This document shows positions 33,985-43,665 of a stretch of DNA of 51,689 nucleotides, in pieces. The stretch spans positions 1 through 51,689 of the forward strand of contig CAKZVJ010000135.1 of NCBI GenBank assembly GCA_937923345.1, in the 5' to 3' direction. The stretch is from an uncultured Saprospiraceae bacterium. Lineage in GTDB: Bacteria; Bacteroidota; Bacteroidia; Chitinophagales; Saprospiraceae. The number at the start of each line of letters is the position of its first letter. Positions within the stretch are counted from its first letter, which is position 1. Below the pieces are notes generated by a model, which was given only the letters and a program-made list of their open reading frames with translations, did not search any database and had not been told where the DNA came from. A program made the position numbers and the translations under genes.

Positions 33985-34125
33985 TGCGGTAAGGATAGGA
34001 AGGAGGCGACCCGTAGGGGAGCAGTCCCGAATTTTTTTCTTCGGGACCGAAACGAAGGTGGAGTCCTGGAAAGCCTGGTCTACTGCTGTGGGCTGTGAAG
34101 TGTGAAAGGAAGCAGTAGAGCCGCC
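33985..34125. repeat. Structured intergenic element B (possible ncRNA)
   Basis: About 140 nt, much richer in G+C than the flanks. GCGGT (33986-33990) can pair with GCCGC (34120-34124), closing the whole element. Inside are GTCCCGA/TCGGGAC (34024-34030, 34041-34047) and TCTACTGCT/AGCAGTAGA (34079-34087, 34111-34119). Purine-rich unpaired stretches (AAGGATAGGAAGGAGG, GAAACGAAGGTGGAG) lie between the stems. The closed, multi-helix layout looks more like a folded RNA than chance. It lies between tRNA-fMet and the porV terminator. No Rfam family came to mind with certainty. Confidence 0.5.
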
Positions 34126-34148
34126 CAAACGATTGTCTAAAGTGCCAT

Positions 34149-34182
34149 AAAAAAAGCCGCCTAACTGTGAAGCTAAGCGGCT
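34149..34182 (-). terminator. Intrinsic terminator after porV
   Basis: AGCCGC (34155-34160) pairs with GCGGCT (34177-34182), with further interrupted pairing inside and a seven-base T-run on the minus strand after it. It lies 30 nt past the porV stop codon. Confidence 0.7.
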
Positions 34183-34211
34183 ATGGTATAAGTTATATTT
34201 CTTAAGTCAGA

Positions 34212-35426
34212 TTAGTTATCTGAAGCTTCTGCAAAATCAAAAAGTAAAGAGAATCTTAGTGTATTATCTAATGGAGATCTTTGCGAATTGGTTGGAATCA
34301 AATAAGAGAAGTTAAGACCAAAAATGTTGTACTTGATACCTAAACCTAAGGTGAAGTATTTTCTATTTCCTTTGGTCGCATCTTCCGCATAGTATCCTGT
34401 ACGAACAGCAAATTGTTGGTCGTACCAGTATTCAATACCTAGAGAATAATTAATCTCTCTAAATTCCTCACCAATACCATTGGGTGCATCGCTGAATGAA
34501 TTGAAAATCGAAGATATCACGCTTTGTTCCTTGTAGTCAATAATGTTAGGGTCTCCGCCTTGTTCGCAATCTGCTCCAACACAAGGTGTAGGAACCAATA
34601 ATTTATTGAAATCAGTCAGGAAGGTAAGTTCATTGTATTGATCAAGCTTCAGCTTCCATCCAGCACCGATGCCTAAATTGGCAGGTAAAAAATCTTGATT
34701 CACACTATTGGTGTAGGAAACTCTCGTTCCAATGTTTGTAATAGCAGCTCCGATAGTCAATTCGCTATCCATATTCTCTAGCTCAACAGGGGTGATATAG
34801 GTCAAGGATAAATCTGCAGCACCAGCTGTAGCAGGGGTAATTTCTACGTTATTAATTGCTTGCCCTGCGGCTAGATTCGAGAATATAAACTTAAGCGATA
34901 TACCTACTGATAGCTTCTCGGATAATTTTCTTGAATAAGAACCAGTTAATTCAAATTCGTTTGGATTTCCTTGCCCCAAGGACTCCCCGTTGGCGTCAGT
35001 AAAGTTGATTTGACCTAAATTGAAAAACTTCAATCCAAAACCGATTGCTGAAAGATCATCGTCGAGTTTTTTATATCCAGAAAGGTAGGCCATGTACACA
35101 TCATTGAGCCCTAAAGATCTTAGCCAAGGTGTATATGTAAGAGATAGACCTAAATTATTTTCTGCTGAAGTCAGTTTTGAGGCATTAAAAAATACAGCAT
35201 TGGGATCTGCTGAAAGTCCAATTCCCGCATCTCCTAAAGCCGCTGATCTAGCATCAGGTATAATTCTTAAAAATGGTAAAGCTGTAATTAGTGTATTTAC
35301 ACATGGCGATCCATCAAGAGCCTCGAATTGCCCAGTGGAAGTATTGAATTGACATTGGGATTGTGCTTGTATGTCTTGCGCTAAAAATGAAAGGCACAAA
35401 ATAGTATATATTAGTATTTTCTTCAT
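34212..35426 (-). CDS. porV: Type IX secretion outer-membrane protein PorV (LptO)
   Basis: The 404-aa product has a signal peptide (MKKILIYTILCLSFLAQDIQAQ) and then the PorV hallmark start of the barrel: TALPFLRIIPDARSAALGDAGIG, followed by SADPNAVFFNASKL. The rest is a FadL-like 14-strand outer-membrane barrel ending in aromatic strands (LRFSLLFDF). In the T9SS, PorV sits in the outer membrane, binds the C-terminal sorting domain of cargo leaving the translocon, and hands it to the PorU sortase. It lies directly downstream of porU (121-nt gap) with a -7 box in the gap, so it may be made both with porU and alone. An extra cysteine pair (CVGADC) sits in one extracellular or periplasmic loop. 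The start at 35426 gives the full signal peptide. Confidence 0.93.
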   Translation of the reverse strand: MKKILIYTILCLSFLAQDIQAQSQCQFNTSTGQFEALDGSPCVNTLITALPFLRIIPDARSAALGDAGIGLSADPNAVFFNASKLTSAENNLGLSLTYTPWLRSLGLNDVYMAYLSGYKKLDDDLSAIGFGLKFFNLGQINFTDANGESLGQGNPNEFELTGSYSRKLSEKLSVGISLKFIFSNLAAGQAINNVEITPATAGAADLSLTYITPVELENMDSELTIGAAITNIGTRVSYTNSVNQDFLPANLGIGAGWKLKLDQYNELTFLTDFNKLLVPTPCVGADCEQGGDPNIIDYKEQSVISSIFNSFSDAPNGIGEEFREINYSLGIEYWYDQQFAVRTGYYAEDATKGNRKYFTLGLGIKYNIFGLNFSYLIPTNSQRSPLDNTLRFSLLFDFAEASDN

Positions 35427-35463
35427 ATCGATTTTTTCTTCGATTTTTTATTTAAAAGCTGTG

Positions 35464-35471
35464 CAAAAGTA
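35464..35471 (-). promoter_or_regulatory. Candidate -7 box for porV
   Basis: Reads TACTTTTG on the minus strand, matching TAnnTTTG, 38 nt before the porV ATG. The -33 position is not a clear TTTG. Confidence 0.4.
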
Positions 35472-35547
35472 ACAATTTCGATGATGAAAACGCATCATGA
35501 ACGTGTAATCGGTCAAGTTGCACTACTTAACGCATTGTTAAGTATTA

Positions 35548-38500
35548 TTATTTTAAGATCACTAATTTTTCAAACTCACTTTCTGCCGCCTCAATACCTA
35601 AATTATCTGATGGCGCCGCCTTTACTTTATAAAGGTATACTCCTCGAGCGATATCTGAGCCAAAATCATCTTTACCATCCCAAGTGATATTTCTGACTCT
35701 ATTGCCATCAGAAACAACTTCTGCATTAATGGACTTTACCAATTTGCCTGATACGGTGAAAATTCTCACTTGTACATCTAGCAATTGACCTGGCAGATTG
35801 TGCTCAAACATAAATTGTGTGTTGGTTGTGAAGGGGTTAGGATAGTTTAAAACTTGCTCAAGAGCTAAGTTTTGTGTCTCTGCTACTATAAATTCTGTAA
35901 ACCCTTCGGCTGAATTGTTTGCAACATCCCACGCTTTCACTGTAATTTCATGTCTGCCACTTTCTAAGTCAAAGAGTGGAAAACGCACAGTTCCTTGTGT
36001 GTAGTCATCAATTTTCGCTTCGTAGAAGTCATTTAATGCAAACGCATTGTTATTGTCTTGGTCTAAAACCGCTGTTAAGTCATGACCTATACTAGTCCCT
36101 GCAACATTTATTCCTAAATTGTCTGACAGATTTACTAGTAGTATAGGGTCAGGTGATGTAACTCCTCCTAACACGAAGTTTTCATTATTCATGAATACCT
36201 CAACAGTGGGTGGTTCATTGTCAACCACTCCATCTGGATTGGTTCCGCCAACAATAAAATTGGTGTAAAAACCACCTGCATCCTCTGCATTGTCATTAGT
36301 AGCGTAGTAGCTTATTTTACCCTTTCCGAAAGAATAATCTATGTCTCTTGGGACTACAAATTTTATCTCGAAAAGCCCATTTCGTACACTAGCAACTCCG
36401 GTGAAAATTAAGTTTTTCTGGCTTTTGAACTCTGTGATATTACTTCCTGGATCATTGGCCAGGGTTCTAATGTTATTGATTTTATCAAAGACTTTTACGA
36501 AAACTTTACCATTGAAATCGCTTAACAATTGATCGTTTTGGTTGGTGATTTGACCGTTAATTGTCACTTGATCTAGTGCGTGAATAGTGTCTCTAGGTAT
36601 GGTATCAACCGCATTTCCATTGATGGATAAGGTCTGAACTTTATGAATTGGGATTGCAATACGCATAGATGGATCACCTATCAGCGCAAATTTTCTATCG
36701 TTGGCGGCGTTTCCGCTCTGTGCATTTTTCCCTCTTAGCATTACATCTCCAAATGGTATCGTTTTCCCATTTTCTTTTTCAAAAATTCTCTCGAAAACAC
36801 TTCTGGTGAGTCTTTCATTTTCAGAGGCAAAAACAGCTCTAACGGTGGTCATCAATCCAATGACTCCTCCGTTTGGATTCAAGAAGGCACGTTCACCAGC
36901 TGTAACGAATGTGGGATCATCGTATCCAGTAAAGGAGCAAGTAGCAGTAACCAGAAGTGGAAGATTCTTACTGTTTGACCATCCATCGATATCGTTAAGG
37001 TCTAAGAATCGTTCTTGCGCCCAGCCCTTGGATCCTCCGTGTCCTAAATAATTTACAGTCAAGGCACCTTGAAACATAACTTTATTGAGTTCTTCTGTCA
37101 TGTCGGGATATTTTTCCCCACCAGGAGTTGATATCTGTTGATATGAATCTGCGTAGAGCTTATTAATATTGAATTCATTGTGATCTGCTCTAACCATTTC
37201 GGCAATGCCATCCGCATCATCAAGGTGCGTGTTGCTATCTTCATCATCTGCAACAAAGACAATATCGTTTCTCCAGTTACCAAAACTTTCAGGATCTGTT
37301 TCGTAGCTAATAATTTTATTGACTGCTAGCTGGGCTTCAGAACTAGTCTTTACTGGCAATCTACCAACAGCCAAATCTAAGCCTCCAGAAATATCTCCTC
37401 CTTCGTCTAGGTCTAATAATCCAAAGTAATCATCCGTGGGGTAAGCGAAGATAGAGTTGAGAGATTCTACTTCGTACACTGGGATAAAATTACTAGGATT
37501 GTTTCCGTTTGCACTGTCGTAATTTCCTCTGTGATCAAATGATCCGTCACCAAATAATAAAAGGTATCTAAGATCGGGGTCTCTATCATAAACCAGTTTG
37601 CAGAAGTCTCTAATCGCTGAAGGGTCTTTTCTGCCAGATGAAAATTCATTGTAGATTTCGTCAATTAAAACCGTTTTCACATCTAGTTGGCTAAAAGAAC
37701 TTCTATGCTCGGCAAACTGTTTTGCTTGCGCCTCGAATTCTCTTGGGTACACTACAATCATGTCTGCTTCTGAAATCTGATGTAAATTTTGGTTTTCTAG
37801 TTGACCTAGTGCAGTAGGAGCCCTGTCAACAGTATTCAAATCAAATGCGATAAATTTTTGTAATGTAGAGGTATTCGCTCCAAATCTAAGCGTGTTGTTG
37901 CTGAAGCTTGCGTCTATGGCCTTTGCGTCTAAGGCGTTTGTAATATTCCAAATTTGAAGGTCTGGATTGGTTGTTTGGATATTAAATGTAGTGCTGTTAT
38001 TATCAAGAGATTTAAAATCTCTAAATATCAACTCATTGTTCTCCATAATAAGTCTTTGTCTAGCGTTGATAGCGACGTAATCAAGCCAGCCAGTACTTGC
38101 AGCACTTGTTTGTGGGTAGGAAATTGTTACTAATATATTATCAGTATTAGGAATTACCTCCTGGGTAAATCTTACCCTAGTCGCGTGCTGAGCTTCAATA
38201 TTTGTAGTAGGGACACTGTTGATAGAGCTACTTTCATAATTTACTCCATCTATAATCATGTTATATCTAGTGCTTCTGTCTGATCTACCGGCGAATACAC
38301 TTTCTACAGTCATATTTTCACTAGTAACTAGATTTGGAATTGTGAAATTGTAGTTTTGCTCTCGAAGACCTTCAAATTTTTGCATGTACCAGTGAAAGCC
38401 AGAGCCTTGAGTAAAAGCGTATTCATGAAGTATATTAATGTTGTCTTCTTCAATATTAGTGAATCCATCAAACTGATCTGTACTTCCCTGAGTATTTTGA

Positions 38501-39396
38501 ATTGAAGGAATTTGTTGAACTATGTTTTGGGTTACGTTGCCAATCTTGATAAAGTAGTAGTTCTCTTCATCATAGACATTTATTGGTTTGGAAATTTTTC
38601 TCGTGCTAATATCTACTTGGTCAGTGGTTGCTCCTTCTGCATAGAAAATGATTTTATCACCGTTATCAAATGTTCCATCGCCTAGACCTATCATTTGCAT
38701 GGCTACAGGAACTAGGTCATCTATCCTTTCTTGGTCATTGCTTTCCGCTACCATACCGCCACCAGAGCCATAGATCTGAAATTGTGATGGAGAAATATTG
38801 TCGATGTCAATTCCTAGTTCTGAACTCAAGAAATTCATGTCTATCATATGCATACCTTCAGATTGGACTGCAATTTTGAAAACATCGCCATCTGCAAGAA
38901 TTGATTCAGTTACGGTAGGAGGAGGAGTTTTATTTATAGTATTGGTTAATTTTGTAGCAATAACACTAAGATCAAATGAAATTACCTTTCTGTAGTTTTG
39001 ACCATCAAAAAGAATAGGACAAATATCTATATGCCCGATATATTTTCCCCTGCTCTGCGTATAAGTGCATTGAGCTTCTAATTTTTTTGATTGATTGATT
39101 GCACTATAATCGTAATCGATCGATAATGGCTCAGAGATAACATTAGAAATGGTGGTTTGAAAATCTGAAGGATGATCTAAATTAAAACTTTTATGAAAAA
39201 CCGGTAGGGGAGAATTGTGTTTAGAAAAGTATGAATCTTTAAAAAATGGAATTCGCTGGATTGAACCATCACTGTATTCCCTTTCAAGTCCGTTTTCAGT
39301 CCAATCAATTTGCACTGAATAGCTCAATTTTTGTTGTGCCACAGTGAATGAAATAAAACCTAATAAGAAAAAAGTGGTAGTCAAAAACGATTTCAT
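35548..39396 (-). CDS. porU: Type IX secretion sortase PorU (C25 gingipain-like peptidase)
   Basis: I start the gene at ATG 39396 because MKSFLTTTFFLLGFISFTVAQ is then a signal peptide; the frame extends 37 codons further up without function. The product is 1,282 aa. An N-terminal region (about 1-480) of beta-rich sequence leads into the C25 peptidase fold, with RDFCKLVYDR.PDLRYLLLFGDGSFDHRG and DYFGLLD. Catalytic His786 is in YLGHGG and Cys820 in TATCSFTGYDDP, the pair expected for PorU. The C-terminal 90 residues (YPNPFTTNTQF, VRIFTVSGKLV, RGVYLYKV) form a sorting-like domain, as PorU itself carries one. PorU sits at the cell surface, cleaves the sorting domain off cargo and attaches the cargo to lipopolysaccharide or releases it. 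It is transcribed with or just ahead of porV and divergently from porP/sprF. Confidence 0.93.
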   Translation of the reverse strand: MKSFLTTTFFLLGFISFTVAQQKLSYSVQIDWTENGLEREYSDGSIQRIPFFKDSYFSKHNSPLPVFHKSFNLDHPSDFQTTISNVISEPLSIDYDYSAINQSKKLEAQCTYTQSRGKYIGHIDICPILFDGQNYRKVISFDLSVIATKLTNTINKTPPPTVTESILADGDVFKIAVQSEGMHMIDMNFLSSELGIDIDNISPSQFQIYGSGGGMVAESNDQERIDDLVPVAMQMIGLGDGTFDNGDKIIFYAEGATTDQVDISTRKISKPINVYDEENYYFIKIGNVTQNIVQQIPSIQNTQGSTDQFDGFTNIEEDNINILHEYAFTQGSGFHWYMQKFEGLREQNYNFTIPNLVTSENMTVESVFAGRSDRSTRYNMIIDGVNYESSSINSVPTTNIEAQHATRVRFTQEVIPNTDNILVTISYPQTSAASTGWLDYVAINARQRLIMENNELIFRDFKSLDNNSTTFNIQTTNPDLQIWNITNALDAKAIDASFSNNTLRFGANTSTLQKFIAFDLNTVDRAPTALGQLENQNLHQISEADMIVVYPREFEAQAKQFAEHRSSFSQLDVKTVLIDEIYNEFSSGRKDPSAIRDFCKLVYDRDPDLRYLLLFGDGSFDHRGNYDSANGNNPSNFIPVYEVESLNSIFAYPTDDYFGLLDLDEGGDISGGLDLAVGRLPVKTSSEAQLAVNKIISYETDPESFGNWRNDIVFVADDEDSNTHLDDADGIAEMVRADHNEFNINKLYADSYQQISTPGGEKYPDMTEELNKVMFQGALTVNYLGHGGSKGWAQERFLDLNDIDGWSNSKNLPLLVTATCSFTGYDDPTFVTAGERAFLNPNGGVIGLMTTVRAVFASENERLTRSVFERIFEKENGKTIPFGDVMLRGKNAQSGNAANDRKFALIGDPSMRIAIPIHKVQTLSINGNAVDTIPRDTIHALDQVTINGQITNQNDQLLSDFNGKVFVKVFDKINNIRTLANDPGSNITEFKSQKNLIFTGVASVRNGLFEIKFVVPRDIDYSFGKGKISYYATNDNAEDAGGFYTNFIVGGTNPDGVVDNEPPTVEVFMNNENFVLGGVTSPDPILLVNLSDNLGINVAGTSIGHDLTAVLDQDNNNAFALNDFYEAKIDDYTQGTVRFPLFDLESGRHEITVKAWDVANNSAEGFTEFIVAETQNLALEQVLNYPNPFTTNTQFMFEHNLPGQLLDVQVRIFTVSGKLVKSINAEVVSDGNRVRNITWDGKDDFGSDIARGVYLYKVKAAPSDNLGIEAAESEFEKLVILK

Positions 39397-39578
39397 ATGA
39401 AGATTCTTAAAGATTGTGTTACAATTTGATTTTTGAATATATCGTTGTACAAATAAGTAAAGTTCAAAATACAACACAAAAACGCAGTTATGAGACTGGT
39501 ATTGCAAGAATATTTGTCATTTAACACGCTAAAAGACTTATTTTGTGCGGGATTAATCAAAAACTACTATATTAAAGA

Positions 39579-40589
39579 ATGAATAGAACTCTTACACTCT
39601 TTTTTTCAATACTAATCGGAATTTTCGTTTGTTCGCCTATTTATGGTCAAGACCCTGTATTTAGTCAGTTCTATGCTTCTCCATTAGCAACAAATCCTGC
39701 TTTTACAGGAAATACTTACACTCCTAATATAGTTTTGAATTATCGAAATCAATGGTCAGGTTGGCCAGGGACAGCTTATTCAACCTATGCTGCAGCTGTC
39801 GATCAGTTTATAGAGCCTTTGAATATTGGACTAGGGGCGAAGATATCATCTGATAGTGCAGGTGATGGATTATTTCAAATAAATAATTTAACTGGTTTTT
39901 TTGCCTATAAAGTCAACTTAGGAAACGACATCAATATTAAGTTGGGTGTAGAGGCTGGAGTTTGGCAAACAAGATTAGATTGGGACAGGCTTATTTTTGG
40001 AGATCAATTGGATATTATAGAAGGCAATAATGGAAAAAATCCATCGCAAGAAATACAGCCTGAAGAGACTACTAGAACGGTTTTGGATGTTTCTACTGGA
40101 GTACTGATATATAGTCCTGTTTTTTATGCAGGTTTTTCTTTAAAGCATATCAACACTCCTAATGATGTTTATTTTGCTTCTAGTGAGGAGTTTGTCACAG
40201 GTTTGCCGGTTAGATACTCAGTACATGCTGGTGCACAAATTGTATTGAGAGAAGGCAATAAGCGCAGAATGAATGCGTTTTTATCACCAAATATACTTTT
40301 TGAGCGCCAAGTAGATTTAAATCAAGTTAATGTTGGTGCTTATGGAGGAGTTGGGGCAGTTTTTGCAGGTCTATGGTACAGGCATACTTTCCAAAACGCC
40401 GACGCAGCAATAGCGCTAGTCGGATTTAGACAAAAAGGCTTTAAAATTGGGTACTCTTATGATTTTACCGTTAGTTCTAGCCTAACGAATCGACTTTCAG
40501 CGGGAAGTCATGAGATATCAGTGGGCATAAATTTTGACCACAATAGGAGAAAAGTGAACTACAACGATTGTTTTCAGCTGTTTCGTTAG
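39579..40589 (+). CDS. PorP/SprF-family type IX secretion membrane protein
   Basis: The 336-aa product has a signal peptide (MNRTLTLFFSILIGIFVCSPIYGQ) followed by the family signature QDPVFSQFYASPLATNPAFTG, then NYRNQWSGWPGTAYSTYAAAVDQ. The remainder alternates barrel strands and ends with SAGSHEISVGINF, close to the family norm of 300-340 aa. PorP/SprF proteins are outer-membrane barrels that associate with the T9SS. SprF paralogues serve as partners for particular type B cargo, while PorP is the general component. Which of the two this is cannot be told from one copy, so I leave the symbol blank. It is divergent from porU and lies 96 nt before gldJ. Confidence 0.9.
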   Translation: MNRTLTLFFSILIGIFVCSPIYGQDPVFSQFYASPLATNPAFTGNTYTPNIVLNYRNQWSGWPGTAYSTYAAAVDQFIEPLNIGLGAKISSDSAGDGLFQINNLTGFFAYKVNLGNDINIKLGVEAGVWQTRLDWDRLIFGDQLDIIEGNNGKNPSQEIQPEETTRTVLDVSTGVLIYSPVFYAGFSLKHINTPNDVYFASSEEFVTGLPVRYSVHAGAQIVLREGNKRRMNAFLSPNILFERQVDLNQVNVGAYGGVGAVFAGLWYRHTFQNADAAIALVGFRQKGFKIGYSYDFTVSSSLTNRLSAGSHEISVGINFDHNRRKVNYNDCFQLFR

Positions 40590-40619
40590 TAAATTTCTAT
40601 TTTTTCTCTTTTGGTTCTT

Positions 40620-40650
40620 TTTGTATGTCCTTAAACTTTAGCTATATTTG
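40620..40650 (+). promoter_or_regulatory. Consensus Bacteroidota promoter for gldJ
   Basis: TTTG at 40620-40623 and TATATTTG at 40643-40650 are separated by exactly 19 nt, matching the primary sigma factor consensus TTTG-N19-TAnnTTTG of this phylum. Transcription should begin near 40657, about 29 nt before the gldJ ATG. This indicates that gldJ can be expressed independently of the PorP/SprF gene. Confidence 0.8.
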
Positions 40651-40685
40651 GTATTTCTAAGTAAAAATAGTGTATAAATTAATAA

Positions 40686-42188
40686 ATGATGCGAATTCTT
40701 AAAATAAGCTTTGCTTTTATGTTATTGCTGACCTTTACATTTTCATGTAAAAAGAGCGAAAAATCTTCAACTACAGGTTGGGCGTATAATGAGCAAGAAT
40801 GGGGTGGTTTTGAAAAACTAGATTATGAAGGTCAAGCGACTGGACCAAATCTTGTTTTAGTGCAAGGTGGTACCTTTACGATGGGTAATACAGAGCAAGA
40901 CGTAATGTTTGAGTGGAATTCAGTTCCACGTAGAGTTACCGTTTCTTCATTTTATATGGATGAAACAGAGGTCGCTAATATTGATTACAAGGAATATCTT
41001 TATTGGTTGGGTAGAGTCTTTGGGGAATCATACCCTGAAATTTCTGTAAACGCAAGACCAGACACTCTAGTTTGGAGAGAAGAACTTTCATACAATGAGC
41101 CATTTGTAGAAACATATTTTAGACACCCTTCTTATGATAATTACCCTGTAGTAGGTGTAAACTGGCTTCAAGCTAATGATTACTGCAAGTGGAGAACGGA
41201 TCGTGTGAATGAAATGGTATTAATTGAAAAAGGCATTTTAAATCCTAATCCTCAGCAAAGGGATGAAGATAACTTTAACACTGAAGCATACTTATATAAC
41301 CAATATCAAGGTGATGTAAGAAAAAATCTTCCTGATTTAAGTACAGGAGAAGAAAGACCAGTCAGATTTGAAGATGGGATTCTCTTACCTTCTTATAGAT
41401 TGCCAACTGAGGCTGAATGGGAATATGCTGCTCTGGCGTTAATTGGAAACCAAGCTACTGAAAAAGATGAAAGAATCACAGATAGAAAGCTGTATCCATG
41501 GAATGGTAACACAGTCCGTTTTCAAATAAGGAATAGGGATCAAGGTCAGATTCTAGCGAACTTTAAGAGAGGACGTGGTGATTATATGGGTATGGCTGGA
41601 GCACTTAATGATAAATCTCACATTACTTCTGACGTAAGAAAATTTTTACCAAATGATTTTGGTCTTTATAATATGGCTGGAAACGTCAATGAGTGGGTGC
41701 TTGATTTATATAGACCTATGACATCTTCTACACTTAGAGATGTTGAAGGACATGATCTTAATCCATATAGAGGAGGTAAATTTCAACAAAAAGTACTTGA
41801 TGAGAACGGATCTCCTGTTGAAAAGGATAGTATTGGTAGAATCCGCTACAGAGATGTTGAAGATGAAGAGGTAGCAACTAGAGAAAATTATAAAAGAGGC
41901 CAGGTATACAACTATTTAGATGGTGATCAAGATTCAGAGGTATTTTATGATTATGGAAAAACCTCTTTAATTAGTGATAAGTCACGTGTAATTAAAGGAG
42001 GGAGCTGGCAAGATAGAGCATTCTGGTTAACACCAGGAGCAAGAAGATTCAAAGAGGAAGACACCTCAGATCGTACTATTGGATTCAGATGTGCCATGAC
42101 CAGAACTGGTGGTCCAGAAGGAAATGAAGATTCTAGTGGAAACTCATTTAAGTTTAAGCGTAAAAAGCAAAATAGAAGTTTTAAATAA
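40686..42188 (+). CDS. gldJ: Gliding motility/T9SS lipoprotein GldJ
   Basis: The 500-aa product has a lipoprotein signal peptide with the lipobox FTFSC (Cys21), then a formylglycine-generating-enzyme (SUMF1/FGE)-like fold: GPNLVLVQGGTFTMGNTEQD, VSSFYMDETEVANIDY, YPVVGVNWLQANDYCKWR, LPTEAEWEYAA, NMAGNVNEWVLD and a final KGGSWQDRAFWLTPGARRF...IGFRC. GldJ and its relative GldK share this fold. The early GWAYN..WGGFEKLDYEG section and the YLYWLGRVFGESYPE insertion are what I know from GldJ. It is a component of the gliding and type IX secretion machinery, anchored in the outer membrane facing the periplasm. FGE catalytic cysteines are not evident, so it is structural rather than an enzyme. It has its own consensus promoter and terminator. 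Confidence 0.92.
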   Translation: MMRILKISFAFMLLLTFTFSCKKSEKSSTTGWAYNEQEWGGFEKLDYEGQATGPNLVLVQGGTFTMGNTEQDVMFEWNSVPRRVTVSSFYMDETEVANIDYKEYLYWLGRVFGESYPEISVNARPDTLVWREELSYNEPFVETYFRHPSYDNYPVVGVNWLQANDYCKWRTDRVNEMVLIEKGILNPNPQQRDEDNFNTEAYLYNQYQGDVRKNLPDLSTGEERPVRFEDGILLPSYRLPTEAEWEYAALALIGNQATEKDERITDRKLYPWNGNTVRFQIRNRDQGQILANFKRGRGDYMGMAGALNDKSHITSDVRKFLPNDFGLYNMAGNVNEWVLDLYRPMTSSTLRDVEGHDLNPYRGGKFQQKVLDENGSPVEKDSIGRIRYRDVEDEEVATRENYKRGQVYNYLDGDQDSEVFYDYGKTSLISDKSRVIKGGSWQDRAFWLTPGARRFKEEDTSDRTIGFRCAMTRTGGPEGNEDSSGNSFKFKRKKQNRSFK

Positions 42189-42208
42189 ATTTATTGCTTC
42201 CTGAATAT

Positions 42209-42247
42209 AAAAGTCTCTACATATAAAAATGTGTAGAGACTTTTTTT
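42209..42247 (+). terminator. Intrinsic terminator after gldJ
   Basis: AAAAGTCTCTACAT pairs with GTGTAGAGACTTTT through about 14 bp around a short A-rich loop, followed by a T-run. It separates gldJ from murF. Confidence 0.85.
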
Positions 42248-42378
42248 GTGCCCTACCTTACTGTGATCATTGTAAACCTTCTTGCCAATTAGTTATAGGA
42301 ATTAATTTGCATATTTGCTTTTAGAAAGTCATACGACTAATTTCAATAGTAATTGTTTTCCAAAATTACCTCAGTACT

Positions 42379-43662
42379 TTGTTGACATTAGAAACCATAT
42401 ACTCTTATTTCCTTAGACATCAGCTTGTAAGTACTGATTCACGAAACATCAGCCCAAATTGTATTTTTTTTGCTTTAAAAGGGAATAATTTCAATGGAAA
42501 TAAGTATGCTCAAAGCGCAATAGAAGCAGGTGCTGCTTACGCGGTTATCGACGAGGATTTTGGCTTTAATTCAAATAGGGTGTTGATTGTTGCTGATGTT
42601 TTGAATTGTTTGCAACAGTTTGCTCATAGATATCGACAAGAATTTGATATACCTGTATTGGCAATTACTGGAAGTAATGGAAAAACTACGACAAAGGAAT
42701 TGATTGCTAATGTTTTAGCTTCAAACTGTGATACGCATTTTACAAAAGGAAACTTTAATAATCACATAGGTGTCCCCCTAACTTTATTACAGATTAAAAA
42801 AAATCATCAAATCGCCATAATTGAAATGGGTGCAAATCATAAGGGAGAAATCAGCGCTCTTTGCGAAATTGCAAATCCTACTCACGGCATCATTACTAAT
42901 ATTGGAAAGGCTCATTTAGAGGGCTTTGGAGGAATAGAAGGAGTAAAAAAAGGGAAAGGCGAACTGTATGATTATCTTATCAAAAGAAAAGGAGTTGTAT
43001 TTATAAATCAAAGTGAGCCAAGCTTAGATGAGTTAGTAGCATCGAGATCACTAAAAGGAGTGTATTTTTCTTATCAATCTAAGAAACAGGGTTTTGTTGA
43101 TGCAAAGATTAAAGAGAACCAAGAATTTTTGTGTGTTCAAGTAGAGTATTTTAATAATGAATTGCAAAAAATTAATACGCAACTCAAAGGCGAATACAAT
43201 TTACTAAATGTCTTAAGCGCCATATGTATCGGTATTTACTTTAGAGTACCTAACTCGAAAATTAAGGAGGCCTTAGAATCGTATCAACCCAATAATAACC
43301 GGTCTCAATTAGTTTTGCATGATTCAAATCATTTTTTACTGGACGCATACAATGCTAATCCATCTAGTATGATTGTGGCTTTAAGAGATTTTAGAAAAAT
43401 AAATCACGATAAAAAGATAGCCATACTAGGAGAAATGTATGAATTAGGAGACTACTCGGTTGAAGAGCATAAAAAAGTTGCTGTTGTTGCGAAACAGTCT
43501 GGATTTGAAAAGGTAATTTTTGTAGGAAACCAATTCCCGGAGAATGATTTTAAAACGGTACATGAGTTAAAGGAATGGTTTTTAAAACAAGAATTTAAAG
43601 ATTATTACATCTTGATAAAAGGTAGCAGAGGAGTCGCCCTAGAAAAGCTTTTACATCCATAG
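42379..43662 (+). CDS. murF: UDP-N-acetylmuramoyl-tripeptide--D-alanyl-D-alanine ligase
   Basis: The 427-aa product is a complete Mur ligase. The ATP-binding P-loop is GSNGKTTT (residues 98-105), followed by TKGNFNNHIGVPLTLL, the EMGANHKGEI element and ITNIGKAHLEGF. The C-terminal domain has DAYNANPSSM and ILGEMYELG, the MurF-type ending. It adds D-Ala-D-Ala to the UDP-MurNAc-tripeptide in the cytosol. No ATG lies in frame between the upstream stop (42322) and the conserved N-terminus, so TTG at 42379 or the adjacent TTG at 42382 must start it; both give the normal family N-terminus (LETIYSYF, VSTDSR). It is downstream of gldJ, but a terminator separates the two. Confidence 0.92.
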   Translation: MLTLETIYSYFLRHQLVSTDSRNISPNCIFFALKGNNFNGNKYAQSAIEAGAAYAVIDEDFGFNSNRVLIVADVLNCLQQFAHRYRQEFDIPVLAITGSNGKTTTKELIANVLASNCDTHFTKGNFNNHIGVPLTLLQIKKNHQIAIIEMGANHKGEISALCEIANPTHGIITNIGKAHLEGFGGIEGVKKGKGELYDYLIKRKGVVFINQSEPSLDELVASRSLKGVYFSYQSKKQGFVDAKIKENQEFLCVQVEYFNNELQKINTQLKGEYNLLNVLSAICIGIYFRVPNSKIKEALESYQPNNNRSQLVLHDSNHFLLDAYNANPSSMIVALRDFRKINHDKKIAILGEMYELGDYSVEEHKKVAVVAKQSGFEKVIFVGNQFPENDFKTVHELKEWFLKQEFKDYYILIKGSRGVALEKLLHP

Positions 43663-43665
43663 CTA

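Noticed and set aside
36701-37051. Plus-strand frame of 116 codons inside porU
   Set aside because: Antisense to the conserved catalytic region of PorU, with no independent coding signs.
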